DNA of 64,000 nt from Diphasiastrum complanatum (lineage: Eukaryota > Streptophyta > Lycopodiopsida > Lycopodiales > Lycopodiaceae). Below, piece by piece: positions 1 through 12,324 of the stretch; the stretch's first letter is position 1, and each line of letters starts with the position of its first letter. A program made the translations under genes and the position numbers. Below the pieces are notes generated by a model. The model was not told the DNA's origin and did not search any database. It saw only the letters and a program-made list of their open reading frames with translations. The stretch is from positions 66,500,370-66,564,369 of the forward strand of contig CM055096.1 in the NCBI GenBank assembly GCA_029204225.1, in the 5' to 3' direction.

Positions 1-1152
1 ACTGTAAGAGGATTCGGAGACAGGAGTTGTCGGCTGAATTAGAACTCAAGAAAGACAGAATTCTAAAAATATCGTAGAGAGGCTGCTTGGTGTTTGCGAT
101 TGGTGTGCATTCAATCGGATATCGATTGACAAATGGTTTAAAGCAGTGGATTACCAATAGTAGGGCAACCTCTGTAGAGTAAAAATTTGCAAGTTGAAGC
201 TCATAGAAAGACTGTGCATAGCCCAAGATTTCTCCCTTCTTTACACTGCTAGGATTTGGAAGCCCAAAACTATTGATTTCTCTTCATTCTGGACAGATTT
301 CAATGTTGTAAATCTACAGTTGTGGGCACCCTAGGACAATAATGGATCTGGCAAAGGGCCGTGGATGGCCGCCAACCAGAGAAGGACTGATTTCCAAATG
401 TCCAAATCAGCCATAGCTAACAAGCTATGAAGAAAGAGGAAGAGAAGAGGAGGAGGAGGCTCGTGCGTGCCTAGAGAAGGCAAGGCCTTAGTGCCTGAAA
501 GGAGCCAGCGGCCTGAGGGAGTTGGATTAGCGCGTCAAATCGAGACTGGCCATAGGATTGGGCCATACATGGATCAACGACCAGAATGGATTACTCTAGG
601 AGTAATGTGGGTCGTAGGATGATGGGCTACCATTAGATGCACAGTGAAAAGAGTCTTGAACTGGGCTAAAGGGAGTTGAAGGGTAAACTGGCCTTCAACT
701 GCATTAAAAATTTTCACTTTGAAGTGGGAGTTGAACCCCTTCACTAGTGAAGTTTGAAGTTTCTTCACTCTAAAGAAATAGTTCAAAAACTTAAAAAGCC
801 CTTATTTTTATTTCCTTTATTCGTTTTAAACCAAACGAAGGGCTACAGACTCCAAACAAAGGGCACCCGGACTGTACTTGCAAGTACGATACAACAAAAC
901 AAAGTGATTGCAATGGAGAAAGTGTTCGGAGTGCGCAAAAAGTAGTTTCACCATTCCAGTGGGCATGTAGTTGGGAGTTGGCGATAGAGTGCATTTTGGA
1001 AGGCGATGCTGATTTGGCTTTCAACTAGGCGAAAAAGCGGCAGGTAGCCTGGTAAGGAAAATAGTACAAGTCATCATTTTTTACTTCTAACATCACAATT
1101 GGCCTCGTCATACTGCTTTTAGCCTACGGTAGAAGTTTCAAGCAGTTTTGCA
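1..1152. other. Non-coding stretch upstream of Copia-1
   Basis: No convincing gene is visible. The stretch contains a purine-rich patch near 420-480 and scattered short open frames without recognisable domains. If Copia-1 had an intact 5' end, an LTR and a primer-binding site complementary to initiator tRNA-Met should sit just before 1153. I see neither, so the 5' end of that element appears lost or too diverged to recognise. Confidence 0.5.
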
Positions 1153-1925
1153 ATGACAAACATGGGAGAGTCCATTTTAAGTGAAAGTAACAAATTGGAT
1201 GGGATTTCTAACTATGCAGTGTGGAAATTCAAAATGAAAAACATACTGATGGAGAAGAAAGTGTGGGATGTCGTCACAAGTGATGAGAGAAGACCGCCAA
1301 ATGAAGCGGACATCAAAGTGTTCGATAAGAAGGTGAGGAAAGCTTTGACCTTCATTAACTTGTCAGTGAAGGATCACATCATTACCCACATTTGTGATGC
1401 TGTTACACCCAGACAGGCATGGGATGTGCTAAAGGAGTAGTTCGAGACGTCAAATCCGTCAAGAATCATGTTTCTGAAGTCAAAACTGAATAGTGCCTGC
1501 ATGGAACAAGGAGAGCACATTCAGACTTATATGACCATAATCAAGACAATGAGGGATGAACTGCACTCTATTGGTGAGCGCATATGTCATGTGGAGCTAG
1601 TGCACAATGCATTGTGCAACATTGCAGAATCCTATCAGATGTTTGTGAGCAGAATAGCATCAAGAGAAAGATTGCCAACCTTTGACGAGCTTATAAGAAT
1701 CTTGATGCAGGAAGAGCAACGACGAGAAATGGTGAAAGCTAGACGTCTAAACACTGACAATCAGACATTTGCGACACGCAAAAACAAGGCAAGGGCAAGG
1801 GCAAGAAGAAGTCTACACGACAATTTGCCAAGGCTCAAGAGGATGAGGGATCTTCCAGCAAGACCAAGAAGAAAGGCAAGTGCTTCCATTGCAGTAAAAA
1901 GGGCCATTGGAAGAGTGAATGTCAG
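1153..1925 (+). pseudogene. Copia-1 gag with CCHC zinc knuckle
   Basis: The product opens with MTNMGESILSESNKLDGISN and continues with the W-x-F-K-M-K-N motif typical of the Copia UBN2-type gag, which builds the virus-like particle. An amber stop at 1438-1440 interrupts it, and the same frame continues to about 1740. A frame change follows before the knuckle, whose pattern is C-FH-C-SKKG-H-WKSE-C at 1881-1922. The stretch before the knuckle is rich in Lys and Arg. The start at 1153 is the first Met of the open frame; nothing upstream confirms it. Confidence 0.85.
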
Positions 1926-1931
1926 AAATTC

Positions 1932-3690
1932 TTGGCAAAATCAGACAAGGGAAAACCAAAGCAAGCAGGTAACTTTGTCGATGAGGGTGAGATTGAAGAC
2001 TCTAGCATCTTCATATCAACATTGTCATCTAATCAAGATGATCAAGCGTGGTATATTGACTCGGGAGCCACAAGACACATGATAGGTAACAAGGATTGGT
2101 TCAGTAGCTTGAAAGTGTTGGATAATGGAACGTCCGTTTCACAAGCAAATGGTGATGTGTGCAAGATCAAGGGGATAGGCATTGTTTCAATCCAACTACT
2201 TGATGACAAAAGCAGAATGATCAGGGAGGTACTTTACATACTAGGTTTGAAGAAAAATCTACTTTATGTTGGCGTCATTACTGATCAAAAGTTGAAAGTA
2301 GAATTTTCCCATAATCGTTGCTTTGTGGATGTGAACCAAAAGTTCAAAATTATTGCGGATCGAATAAGGGAACCCAACACTAAATTGTACAGGTTGAATG
2401 CTACAATCAAGGGGCAACATGGACTTGTCTCGTCCATTCTTTTGCAAACTGAACTGTGGCATAAGAGGCTTGGTCACTTGAACTTAGGAAGCCTCAGTTT
2501 GATGAGAAAATTGGAAATGGTGAGAGGATTGCCTATGATAGAAGACCACTTGAAATCGATGTGCAAATCATGTGTGTATGGAAAGCAACATCGAGAGAAG
2601 TTCAATAAAGGTGGTATTGCAAGGGCAAAGAACATCTTGAATTTGATCCACACAGATTTATGCGGGCCTATGAGGACTATGTCCTTAGGTAAAGTCTTCT
2701 ATTTCATGACCTTTATTGATGATATGTCACGTAAGACGTGGATTTACTTCTTGAAGAAAAAATTGAATGCATTTGACAATTGCAAGAGCTTCAAAGCATT
2801 GGTCGAAAATCAGACAGGTAGGAAGATCAAAGTTCTAAGATCAGGTAATGGAGGTGAGTATAAAGCTAATGACTTCAATGATCTTTGTGATCAATGTGGG
2901 ATCAAAAGACAATTTATGCAAGCTGATACTCCTGCTCTCAATGGTGTAGCTGAGCGCAAGAATCGTACGATTGTGGAAAGTGCCAGATCTATGCTAGCTT
3001 AGATGAAACTACCAAAGGATTTTTGGTCAGAAGCATGCGGTACGACAATCTATCTTCAAAATAGAAGTCTTACCATTGCCATACCAAAGATAACACCTAA
3101 GGAGGCATTCACGAAGAAGAAGCCAAATGTGAACCACTTGCGAATCTTTGGATGTAAGGCCTTTGTACACATTTCTAAGGAAGAGAGACGTAAACTTGAT
3201 GTGAAAACTACCAAGTGTATATTCCTAGAATATGATGATCGTGTGAAGGGCTATAGATGTTTTGATCCAGTGGAGAACAAAATATATGTAAGTCGTAATG
3301 TCATCTTTGATTAATCCAAGATGTATAAAGACGAGGATGCTGAGAAGATAGACACATCCAGTGGGAAAGATGGTATAGTGAGGATACCTTCTGATGATAA
3401 TCCATTTATTGACTTTCCTAGTGATGGACATGAGGATAAATCTCAAGATACTACGACTCAACCTCAAGAGGTAGGTTGGAGAGGTAGAGATAAACCTTTT
3501 GGTGCAAGAAGGATTGAAGTTGCAGGTGAAAAATACAAGGAGAAAGATGTACCGTGGGATACATTTTCACCAGGAAGCCGATCACCTGACAAGAAGCTCC
3601 CTAAGTGGTTTCAGATAGCCGCGACATGGATGACTTTCCAGGATCATCTAGCTATGGAGAGCTATGAGGTCAACAAAAGAGAAGACACAA
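1932..3690 (+). pseudogene. Copia-1 protease and integrase
   Basis: The protease motif WYIDSGATRHM has its catalytic Asp codon at 2058. The GAG-pre-integrase block LWHKRLGHLN follows near 2455. The integrase core starts with LIHTDLCGP (first catalytic Asp) near 2645. At the second catalytic position the expected Asp of the RSDNGGEY motif is Gly: codon 2844-2846 is GGT, giving RSGNGGEY. The Glu motif GVAERKN near 2945 is present. The frame has stops at 3000 (TAG) and 3312 (TAA). Integration activity would be lost both through the missing Asp and through the stops. Confidence 0.88.
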
Positions 3691-5115
3691 CCTGAAAGGT
3701 ATAAAGCAAATTATGCTCTCTTATCTAGCATTATTCAAAGCAACGAACCTTCGACTTATGGTGAAGCGAAGGATGATGACATTTGGGTCAAGGCCATGGG
3801 AGAGGAGATGGAGTCAATTGCTAAGCATAGCACATGGGACTTAGTGGAACCACCAGTTGGCAAGAAACCCATTGGTTGTAAATGGGTATACAGGACTAAG
3901 TACCATGCAGATGGAAGTATAGCAAAGCACAAAGCAAGATTGGTGATCAAAGGGTATGCACAAAGTAAAGGGATCGACTACGAGTATGTAAGTAGAATAC
4001 TCTACGTCTACTTGTTGCTTTAGCTTCACATTTTGGTTGGCCTTTGCATCAGATGGATGTGAAATTTGCTTTTCTAAATGGTGAGTTAGAAGAAGAGGTG
4101 TTCATGGTTCAACCTGAAGGCTTTGTAGCGAAAGGATAAGAGAATAAAGTATGTCACTTGAAGAAACCGCTTTATGGTCTTAAACAGACACCATGTGCGT
4201 GGTATAGCAGGATTGATGCCTACTTCCATTCAAAGGGGATGGTGAAAACACATTCTGATCCAAATCTATATGTCTTATGCTTTGATGGTATGGTTGCTTT
4301 GATTGCTCTTTATGTTGACGACTTGATTATTACGAGAAGTAATCAATAGATGAGATACATGATCAAGAAAGACCTCATGGAACAATTCGAGATGACAGAT
4401 CTTAGCCTAATGCATTATTGCCTTGGAGTAGAGGTGTGGCAAAAAGGACATGAAGTGGGTTTAACACATGTGAAGTATGTCAGAGAGTTGTTGCACAGGT
4501 TCAAGTTGCAGGACTGCAAGCCAGTGAAACTCCTTTTGAACCAGGTAAAAAGCTTTCTAAGCTTGATGAGTCACAGCCATTTGATGCTATGATGTATAGG
4601 CAGTTAGTAGGGAGCTTGATTTACCTTACCACGACTAGACCAGATATATGCTATGTTGTTGGTATTGTAAGTCAGTTCATGGCAACACCTACGAAAACGC
4701 ATTGGAAGGCAGCTAAGCACATTTTGCGTTATGTCAAAGGCACTTCAAATTATGGCTTGATTTACAGGAAGCATGAGGATTTACCTGAGTTATGTGGCTA
4801 TGTGGATGCAGATTGGGGAGTGACTATGACGATCATAGATCCACCACAAGGTATGTATTCCAGCTTTGTGGTAGTTGCTTTTTCTGGTCTAGTAAGAAGC
4901 AAAGTACAATTGCTCTATCCACCACAGATGCAGAGTATAAGGCAATGTGTAGTGCAACACGGGAAGCTCTCTGGTTGAGACAAATCTTGGAAGAAGTTGG
5001 CATGAAACAGAAAAATCTCACAACTATACATAGCGACAGTCAGAGTGGCATTCAGCTAGCAAAGAATCCAGTGTTCCATGCGAGAACCAAACACATTGAG
5101 ATTCAGTATCACCAA
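3664..5115 (+). pseudogene. Copia-1 reverse transcriptase and RNase H
   Basis: Reverse transcriptase blocks are recognisable in several frames. These are IGCKWVYRTKYHADGSIAKH near 3870, PLYGLKQTPCAWYSRIDAYF near 4165, and the catalytic LYVDDL motif with YVDD at 4311-4322. The linker YRQLVGSLIYLTTTRPDICY lies near 4595. RNase H motifs follow: YVDADWG near 4800, LSTTDAEYKA near 4915 and ARTKHIEIQYH near 5080. After the last block the sequence becomes non-coding, so the C-terminal tail is absent. Stops at 4137 and 4347 and frame changes rule out a functional product. Confidence 0.9.
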
Positions 5116-5543
5116 AGCCAATTGACTTCATCACTCATCAAAGTACATTAATACAAGTGTCACAAACCTATTTGCTAGCCTACATAGCTCGAGTTTGCAT
5201 CACAAATGACTTTTGGCTCAATAGAGGCTTTACATGTGGATTTGACCAATTTGCCATCTATGCCAATTTTTGGCCCTATCACAAATCTACACAAAGAAGC
5301 TTGACATAAAACTTTTTGAAACCCCTAAGACTAAGATAGATAGCTTTTTATAATTTTGACAATGGCTTCATGAAAGGAAGAATATGACATCAGAAACAAC
5401 CTATTCCTACACAATTTGTTTCCGAAACTTAAATTTACTTTACCAAAAAATGCTAAATTTCTTTTGGTGGGCAGTTAGCACTCCTTCTCAGGGGTAGTAA
5501 CTACCTCCTGAGAGACTTTGCTAGTTGTGGGTACAGTTGGTGG

Positions 5544-5545
<2 letters not shown>
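5116..5545. other. Non-coding, no feature seen
   Basis: This is AT-rich sequence after the broken end of Copia-1. No polypurine tract plus TG start, which would mark a 3' LTR, is visible. Confidence 0.5.

Positions 5546-5621
<76 letters not shown>
5546..5621. repeat. (CT)n microsatellite, about 38 units
   Basis: An uninterrupted CT dinucleotide run is read directly. Open frames through it encode only alternating Leu-Ser or Arg-Glu. Confidence 0.98.
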
Positions 5622-5624
<3 letters not shown>

Positions 5625-7340
5625 CTCTATGATATTATATTACACTTTACTTGCCTTTTGTAATATTTTAAATGGATGTTTTCTCTTATGATACGAAACC
5701 AATTTAAATGCCTTACAATACCAAACTTAGAAGCATGACCCCAAATTTAAAATAAAAATAAATAAAGAAAACTTATGGTCTTTTGGTGGAAAAGTTGCTT
5801 CTCATTGAAGGGCTATGATTTATGCACATAGCAAGTATTCAATCCAACGGTGTGTATCTACAACCAACTGATGCTTCTAGAAGCACTGAATCCTCTATTT
5901 AAGGAGAGGAGACTACAACCCTAAGGTCCACTCTTTCTGCTTTCTTCCTCTCTTGCTTGGTTTACTTCTCTATTGTTGCTGGCTCTGATGGGTGAAGAGG
6001 TTTTCTACTAGAAACGAAAAGAAGAATAATTGTAGGAATGTTGTTATGACTATTCTCTGTTGATAAAAGGCCTTTGCTAGCCACGCGGTGATGCAAACAA
6101 GCTTGTGATGATCATAGATTACCACTTCACGTTTGGATATCTATGGAAGACTTCCATAAGAGGGTGCATTGACAGTTGTTCAAATTCCAAACTTGTTCTA
6201 GTTCTAGATTGTCCACACAATCCCTAGAGAATTTTTCTTATTCAAAAAGTTCCAATTAGGTATCTTACTCTAAATCTATCCGAAATTACTTTCAGAAAAA
6301 TCTCAGTTCTATACCACAGTTGGTTCTCTCCCGAAAACTATGCAACACATATACTCCCAAATAGAATCTTATCCCACCACTTCACCCCTCCTTTTAAAGA
6401 AATTATAAATTTCAATAAAAGTTAACTGGAAAGATGATATATGAAAATATCTAAAAAGTGCTTCCACTAAAGGATTCACTCTATTACAACCGAGACTTTT
6501 CCTTCAAATATTTTCAACCCGAGTGACAGTACAATCGTTCATTTGAAACCTATTTATGCAACAAAGATATTCTAGATTTAAGAAATTGAAACACTTTAAC
6601 CTTAGAATTTATTTGAATTCCAAGTCCATTCCCACAAGTAGTAATTTATATGACATAACAGTCTTTTAGAAGCATAACTTCATGTTGGAAAGAATCATAT
6701 AAACTAGTCTGATGTCTTATATTCGAGAAATTACTAAGAAGTAAAGGATTAAAAAAAACGAGAAATTGATTTGAGGGCCTCTGATTTTGTAAATAATGAG
6801 ATACCACAGTGGGATCTAGATTAAACCTCAAAATTTCTCAAAATACCCCACATTTAATCAATGGTTCTTCTTTTTTCCCGTATGATGACTAGGTACTAAA
6901 CACACCATTGATTATCAGATCTTTGCAGTGCTAGAGTTTTTTTTTTCAAAATTACTGATGTCTCATACCATCAGCTTTTCCTTCCAAAAAACCCTTAACC
7001 GTCTTATCTGATATTCTAGAGATCCACAGATCATCTAGCTGTCCTATAGTTCACATAGAAAATTATCTCTTATTTCCATATATTGGAGAATCCATTTATT
7101 TGGATGACTAGCATGTCTATCAGATGGATACCACAAATCCCCATCTGATCCTGTGATCTAAGCAAAAGAATTAACATGGTTCACTATTAAATTATGATTT
7201 TGAACCAACTCAAAACTACTAAATGCCAAAATTCAATCAAGCCTTGATCAAGCGGCATGTAACAACAACGATGCAGATAGTTTCACCAAAACACACCTCA
7301 TATATGGCTTGTATGGTTCCTACATACTCAAGCTCTCCAG
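5622..7340. other. Long AT-rich non-coding region
   Basis: No domain-bearing frame was found on either strand. A CTCTATTTAAGG TATA-like patch near 5890 is followed by pyrimidine-rich leader-like sequence. It could be a decayed promoter or part of an LTR, but no matching partner was recognised. The rest is featureless. Confidence 0.4.
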
Positions 7341-8183
7341 AAATCAACACTAAATGGACATATAGGAGTCACTGAAGTACTGCTAATTACATAGGTATGT
7401 AACAGTCCTTCCCCCTAAACTTAAATTTTTTCTTCTGGAGATCAGCCTCCTTTTCCCAAGTATCCTCTTCTCCTGATTTGCCCCTCCCCCTGACTAAAAA
7501 TTCTCGAAGCACTCTATTCCTTAGAGTTTTCTATCGGCTATCAACAATCGCCTCGGGTTCAGGTGATCCACTCGCGGACTCATCACGAAGAAGCTCCACT
7601 AGATCTTCCACAAGGACCAGGGTTTTCCCAACCCCCAACGAGGGTTTCAACTTACTAACGTGGAAAATATGATGAATTTCAATGTTAGCTGGAAGTTCTA
7701 GTTTGTATGCGACCTTGTTTATCACTTGGATAACCTTTAAAAGACCGCAATACCTAGGCGCCAACTTTGCACACCTGCCAGTTTTCAACCCCCTAGATTG
7801 ACTAGGGACCCTAAAAAACACCCAGTCGTTGACCATGAATACCTTGTGCTTCCGAGATAGATCAGCATTGTGTCTTGCCCTGTCTTGGACACTTCTTATG
7901 CTATCTTTAGCCAGCCATAACATTTCTTGCATATCCGCAAGGAAATCAGGTACGGCTTGCACCCTAAGGTTCTTTATGCCAGCACTAATCGGTGATCGAG
8001 GTTGATAACCATACATAAGCATGAAAGAGCTTAATCCGGTCGCTAAGTGTTTTGCACTATTATATGCAAATTCCACTAGTGGAAAGTAATTTTTCCAATC
8101 AGACTACCGATGGCCCACATATGCTCGCAGCATATCCTCCATTATCCGATTGGCCCTTTTCATTTGACCGTTTGATTTGAGAT
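7341..8183 (-). mobile_element. Gypsy-A 3' part: integrase C-terminus, PPT, LTR start
   Basis: Read on the minus strand, about 8160 to 7430 encodes the C-terminal half of a Ty3/gypsy integrase. It shows NGQMKRANRIMEDMLRAYVG, VEFAYNSAKH, then the tail KLAPRYCGLLKVIQ and HHIFHVSKLKPSLG. A stop near 8106 breaks it. Downstream a polypurine tract (rc of 7405-7425, AGTTTAGGGGGAAGGAC) abuts TGTTACATACC at 7404. That start is nearly identical to the LTR start of Gypsy-B at 26212. Only about 60-80 bp of the 3' LTR remain recognisable. The upstream side is cut at 8184 by a Copia LTR. Confidence 0.85.
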
Positions 8184-9381
8184 TGTTGGAAAAGAGGGGT
8201 GTGAGAGACGAAAATAGCTCGAAAAGAAATGAACATGAAAAGAAGTGAACTCGAAACTCAAAAAAAAAAAACAAACTCGAATGGAAAGTGTTCGTGCGCA
8301 ACAGAATAAGCTATCTCACTCTTTCATTAAACATGACTACGCCTATCAGACATGAACAGAATAATAGCAATAGAAATCACGTTCGATCTGATTATGTAGC
8401 CAAACATCAAGCAACAAAACATCAAAAAGTTAATTTGTCGTGAACAACTAGACAAATTATTAGTCGTGAATTATTCGCGAAGAGCTAGGATGAGCTCGAC
8501 TGATGATTAGTCACGAATTAGTCGCAAAAGGCAAGACTAAATATTAGTCGTGAACAGCTAGACTAATAATAATTCACGAAGAACAGACTACCAGATTAAG
8601 CAATAAGAAAGTCAGACAAAATGTAGAAAAGCATAGCAATATTGACACAAATCTGAACGCAGAATAATAGAGCTGTAATCAGATTAAGTATATTGAGATA
8701 TACATGTCAATAATGCAAGTGAGCACAAGACAATAGCGGACAAAACCGCATGCTTTACAAAGCTAATCCAATCTGTGAAAGTGATAAACCTATTATTGAC
8801 AATACAAAGAATCGATGCGCAAAAGCATCTACTTCATCTATCTCTGATAAGCTTCCGATGCAGTGTATTGCTTCATACACTTGATGCTTGTTTCTCACTT
8901 ATGGTATATGAATACGTAGATGGTATTCAATATACATACATAATTTTTATAGGTGTGCAGATGAAGAAAGTATAAAGTGGATGTATTGTCTGTGGGAGAT
9001 CGTGGGTGGCTATTGTGGTTGTCGAATTTGATTGCACACTTGATGGGATAAGCGTGAGAAGGTCGTGATGTCAGCCTCTGCTAAAGTGAACATTGATGAA
9101 GATGCGAAAAACGCGACACTCTGACAAATGCCTTAAAACTGATTTACAGGGTATCTTAAATCATGAAGGGCACCTTTGGCATTTGTAGGGCAGTGTCATC
9201 TTTTTCGCCTTTCTCGCCTGTTGAAATTCACTTGTATTTATGCAGACAATCACGTTTTATTCGTTTGTCTTATTTTACATGTAAATATACAGACTGTGCC
9301 ACAACACAAGTAAAAATACAACAGCATGAATAGAGGCAAATTAACATAGGATTTAGGAGAGTGAAGGAGATAAATCCAACA
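8184..9381 (-). repeat. Copia LTR, about 1.2 kb, inside Gypsy-A
   Basis: On the minus strand the segment begins TGTTGGA (at 9381) and ends TCCAACA (at 8184), a 7-bp terminal inversion typical of LTRs. A polypurine tract (TTAAGGGGGGG, rc of about 9382-9392) lies just inside the element, so this is a 3' LTR. It carries degenerate repeats of TTAGTCGTGAA-like units at about 8430-8580. Its outer end falls in the Gypsy-A integrase coding sequence, which indicates insertion into that element. A short motif at 8725-8750 (CAAGACAATAGCGGA) recurs at about 59302-59316. Confidence 0.7.
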
Positions 9382-9760
9382 CCCCCCCTTAATCTGGATC
9401 CGTGAATGCCTTGATCTGTCTGTCTTCACCTCAACAATTAGCTGCTCACTCCTGCAAAGTATCAGAGTGTCATCCACATATACAGCCACTATGATGATCT
9501 GCCCATCTGTAATTCTGACATACACATTGGACTCAGCCAACAGAGGCTTGAATCCTAATGATTTCAGGGCTTGATCTTTCTTCTTGTACCATTGTCGAGC
9601 TGACTGCTTCAGATCGTAGATGCTTCTATGCATTCTACATACATATTCAGGAGGTGAATTCGAGATGAATCCTGGGGGTTGATCCATGTAGACCTCTTTG
9701 TCTAATTCACCATGTAAGAAGGCCATCTTCTCGTCCACAATGTCAAAGTCATTTTATCTC
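9382..9760 (-). pseudogene. Copia RT scrap fused to RNase H tail
   Basis: Read on the minus strand from about 9745, the frame gives KMAFLHGELDKEVYMDQPPG, YDLKQSARQW and the catalytic VYVDDTLIL, all Copia RT. It then jumps directly to a short tail ending at the polypurine tract. The C-terminal part of RT and all of the central RNase H are missing. The join near 9430 is a large internal deletion, so the product is non-functional. Confidence 0.85.
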
Positions 9761-9890
9761 TCTAGAATTTATTGATCCTCAGGCTTCCTTTAATCATGCT
9801 TAGATCGTGTGAGGTGATTGCACATCGATCCGAGTTCTCTGGACTTCGCTAGAACCGATCAAAGTTTTTCAACCATAGGAACTTGGTGTC
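9752..9890 (-). repeat. Inverted partner of 11331-11430
   Basis: The reverse complement shares runs such as AAACTTTGATCGGTTCTAG and CACACGATCTA with plus-strand 11331-11430. The same Gypsy-family segment is therefore present twice in opposite orientation about 1.5 kb apart. It lies between the gag-protease remains and the Copia RT scrap. Confidence 0.75.
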
Positions 9891-9899
9891 GGCTGGATT

Positions 9900-10520
9900 C
9901 TGGTCACAATGGCGCCGGAAGCGGCGCCGGCACCGATGGCACCGGAAGCAGCAGTGGTGCTGTTGGTGCCGAGGACATTATCATTGTACCTTTCACAGTC
10001 TCCACACAAATAGGGGTCGCATTTCCTTCACATTGAATGCCCAATTTCCCTACCAGGCTTTCTGACAAGTAGTTATGCGATGCTCCCAAATCTACAATGA
10101 AGTGAATGATCTTGTCTTGGATACAACCTTTCGAATACAATAACTTTGATCCTCTCACAGGAGTCACCATGAGATGTTCACGATAAGCCGCAAGTGCCCC
10201 TATTTGTTGTAAGGCATTCAGGTCGGACTCCGTCAAATCCGTTTCTGGGTCTTCTTCGTCATCCTATTCACGATCTTTTTGCTTGAATGCCTCTCTTTCC
10301 ATTCTATCAAATACCTCGGTTGCCACCATGATTTGTTTGTTCATGACCTCCAAGAGTGACCTTGTTGATGACAATTAAAGCAACGCATGGAACTGCCCAC
10401 CATTGGTGAGCTGTTGTTGTGACTAGCTGAAGGTCCAACGTTGTTCATTATCTGAAAAGTGTTCTCTCCACTGTTGCCTTGGTTATGGATAAAAACTTAT
10501 CAATTCTTGGAAGTGGCCTC
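9900..10520 (-). pseudogene. Gypsy gag-protease fragment
   Basis: On the minus strand, near 10360, a knuckle-like CFNCHQQGHSW occurs in which the last Cys is lost. About 10340-9960 then gives ESDLNALQQIGALAAYREHL and a retroviral-type aspartic protease, FIVDLGASHNYLSESLVGKL. The active-site triplet reads Asp-Leu-Gly rather than Asp-Ser/Thr-Gly. The frame then degenerates into Pro/Ala repeats. It may be the upstream half of Gypsy-A, since order and strand agree, with RT and RNase H deleted and a Copia LTR inserted between. That link is inference. Confidence 0.8.
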
Positions 10521-11330
10521 AAATAGGCAATCCCTAGCCTGGCAAATTCCAAGTATGGATCGACTATTTTTGGCTCACAGGCGTCCATAAATCATGTCTG
10601 ATTTCTTATGCTCAGCCTTAAACAAATCGTTCAAGTAATGAGCATCCTGAAAATCGAAGGCCGACTACATGTTTCGGACCTTCACATTTTTCCCCATGTT
10701 TTTGGACACATGTTATACTTTCAATCACTCAAGCATATTAAAAAACCCTCATGTGCAAGAGATCTTGGCAAAAGATGGAGGATGAGCTTTAATCAAACAT
10801 CTGAAGGAGAGGAGGGTGCATTCTTCTATACGAGTTAGCTAGGATTAAAAAATGTCGGCCTAAGCTATATGTACGTCATTTCTATGGGACCTAAATTTTT
10901 TTTTAAACAAAGACCTAGATTAACGTCTCGACCTAACCACCAGTGGAAGGTTTTTCATTCTCCATGAGAGAATGAATGATAAGCTCTTGGAGACCAACCT
11001 CAATATACACAGTCTAGGTGGCATTCGACCAAACGGGTCACGTTTGACCAACGACACGCATCAGTTGTGCACACTGATGCGGGTCCATAACAAAGGGTCG
11101 CCTGCACCAATAGGATATTGACATGTGACACCCAAGTGACTTATAGCTCCAGCCCAGCATTTTCTCCCAAAGAATGAGATCGTCACCTTAGGTATTTTGT
11201 TACGTGCCCTTATGGGTACATGATAGGTGGTGTCTTACTCATCTATATGAACTTTTTTCTTGCACTATATAGGGTTGTAAATTCTAAAACTATCTTTGGT
11301 TGCTTGGTGGCTCCACCAATCAAGATTGAA
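10521..11330. other. Non-coding, no feature seen
   Basis: No gene or clear repeat is visible. Short open frames lack domains. It lies between the Gypsy gag fragment and the tandem LTR-like modules. Confidence 0.4.
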
Positions 11331-12324
11331 AAACTTTGATCGGTTCTAGTGAAGTCCAGAGAGTTCGGATCGATGTGGCCATCAACTCACACGATCTAGG
11401 CATGATTGGGGATCAAAAAATTCTAGAGAGAGAAAATCCTAGAGAGAGAAAATGTGCTTTACCAGCTTAGGCAGAGAGCACTTGGTATGAGGCCAGGTGG
11501 TGAATCCCACCAGAACTATAGGGAATGCAGGTTGTGACTCGGGGCGAGCTCCAACCAGGTCTCAGCTTCCCTTGTTGGAATGTTGTCTTGGCGTCCGCCT
11601 TGGCATGCCAGCGTCTCGATCTCACACTTGAAATGTAACTTTCTCAGATTTATTAATAAAGTGAGATTTTTCTCAATCTGACTCTGGATTACCTTCTGGG
11701 TTTCAGTGTTCGGTAAAAGCGTCAATTGTAAGGTCGCTTCAAATCTTTTTGATTTGACACATAGCTGAGGGTCGTATCTCGGGACGCCAGCGGTATGCTG
11801 TCGGGACCATTCGGTCCAAAAACCGGTTGGCTTGTGGTTCTAAGTGTTCCTTGCATGAACGTGAATGAGTTAAGCTCTTGGGGAATGGGCTCTAACATGT
11901 CAGCTGAGTTGGATGACTTGCTTGGGTGGAAGTTAACTATTTATGGCTGTCCAGTCTGGCGTGGCGCCAGGTTGGCTTCCAGCGCTCGTGACGAAGCTTT
12001 GAGTTGGTTAAGTCTGATGTAAGTCAGACGACTTGCTTGGAATGTATGTTACTTATTTGTAACGAAGCTTCGAGTTAGTTAAGTTTGATGTATGTCGGCG
12101 AGCGGCTTGCTTGGAGGGAAGTCATCCACATCGGGGGGTCTGGCATGGCGCCAGGTTGGATCTCAATGTTGGTTTCCGAATTTCAAGTTGGTTAAGTCTG
12201 ATTGTTGTTGGCGAGGTGGCTGCTTGTATGTCAAGTGGGTTCGGACGACAAAAGTTGAAGGCCGGGAAGCTAAGTCATGGTTCCCGGCTCCTTGGGATGC
12301 TTGCGCAACATGTGGTATCAGAGC
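11331..12324 (+). mobile_element. LTR-plus-PBS module A of a Gypsy-like element
   Basis: The segment contains TGTGCTTTACCAG (11451), CACCAGAACTATAGGG (11510) and an AATAAAG polyadenylation-like signal near 11654. It ends in GCGCAACATG followed by TGGTATCAGAGC at 12313-12324. That last motif matches the 3' end of initiator tRNA-Met and is the usual plant LTR-retrotransposon primer site. The same landmarks recur in order in module B at 13560-14191. Exact LTR boundaries could not be fixed. GC content is visibly higher than in the neighbourhood. Confidence 0.7.

Larger units (their letters stand above)
1153..5115 (+). mobile_element. Copia-1: degenerate Ty1/copia polyprotein, no LTRs seen
   Basis: The order gag, CCHC knuckle, aspartic protease, integrase, reverse transcriptase, RNase H is that of Ty1/copia. 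The coding path is broken. It has in-frame stops at 1438, 3000, 3312, 4137 and 4347. Frame changes occur between about 1740 and 1880, near 3690, near 3985, and between about 4540 and 4790. RNase H stops short of the usual ADIFTK-type tail, and no polypurine tract or 3' LTR follows. The copy is therefore dead and truncated at both ends. The family assignment is secure, and the gag resembles that of the Copia at 37-40 kb. Confidence 0.93.
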
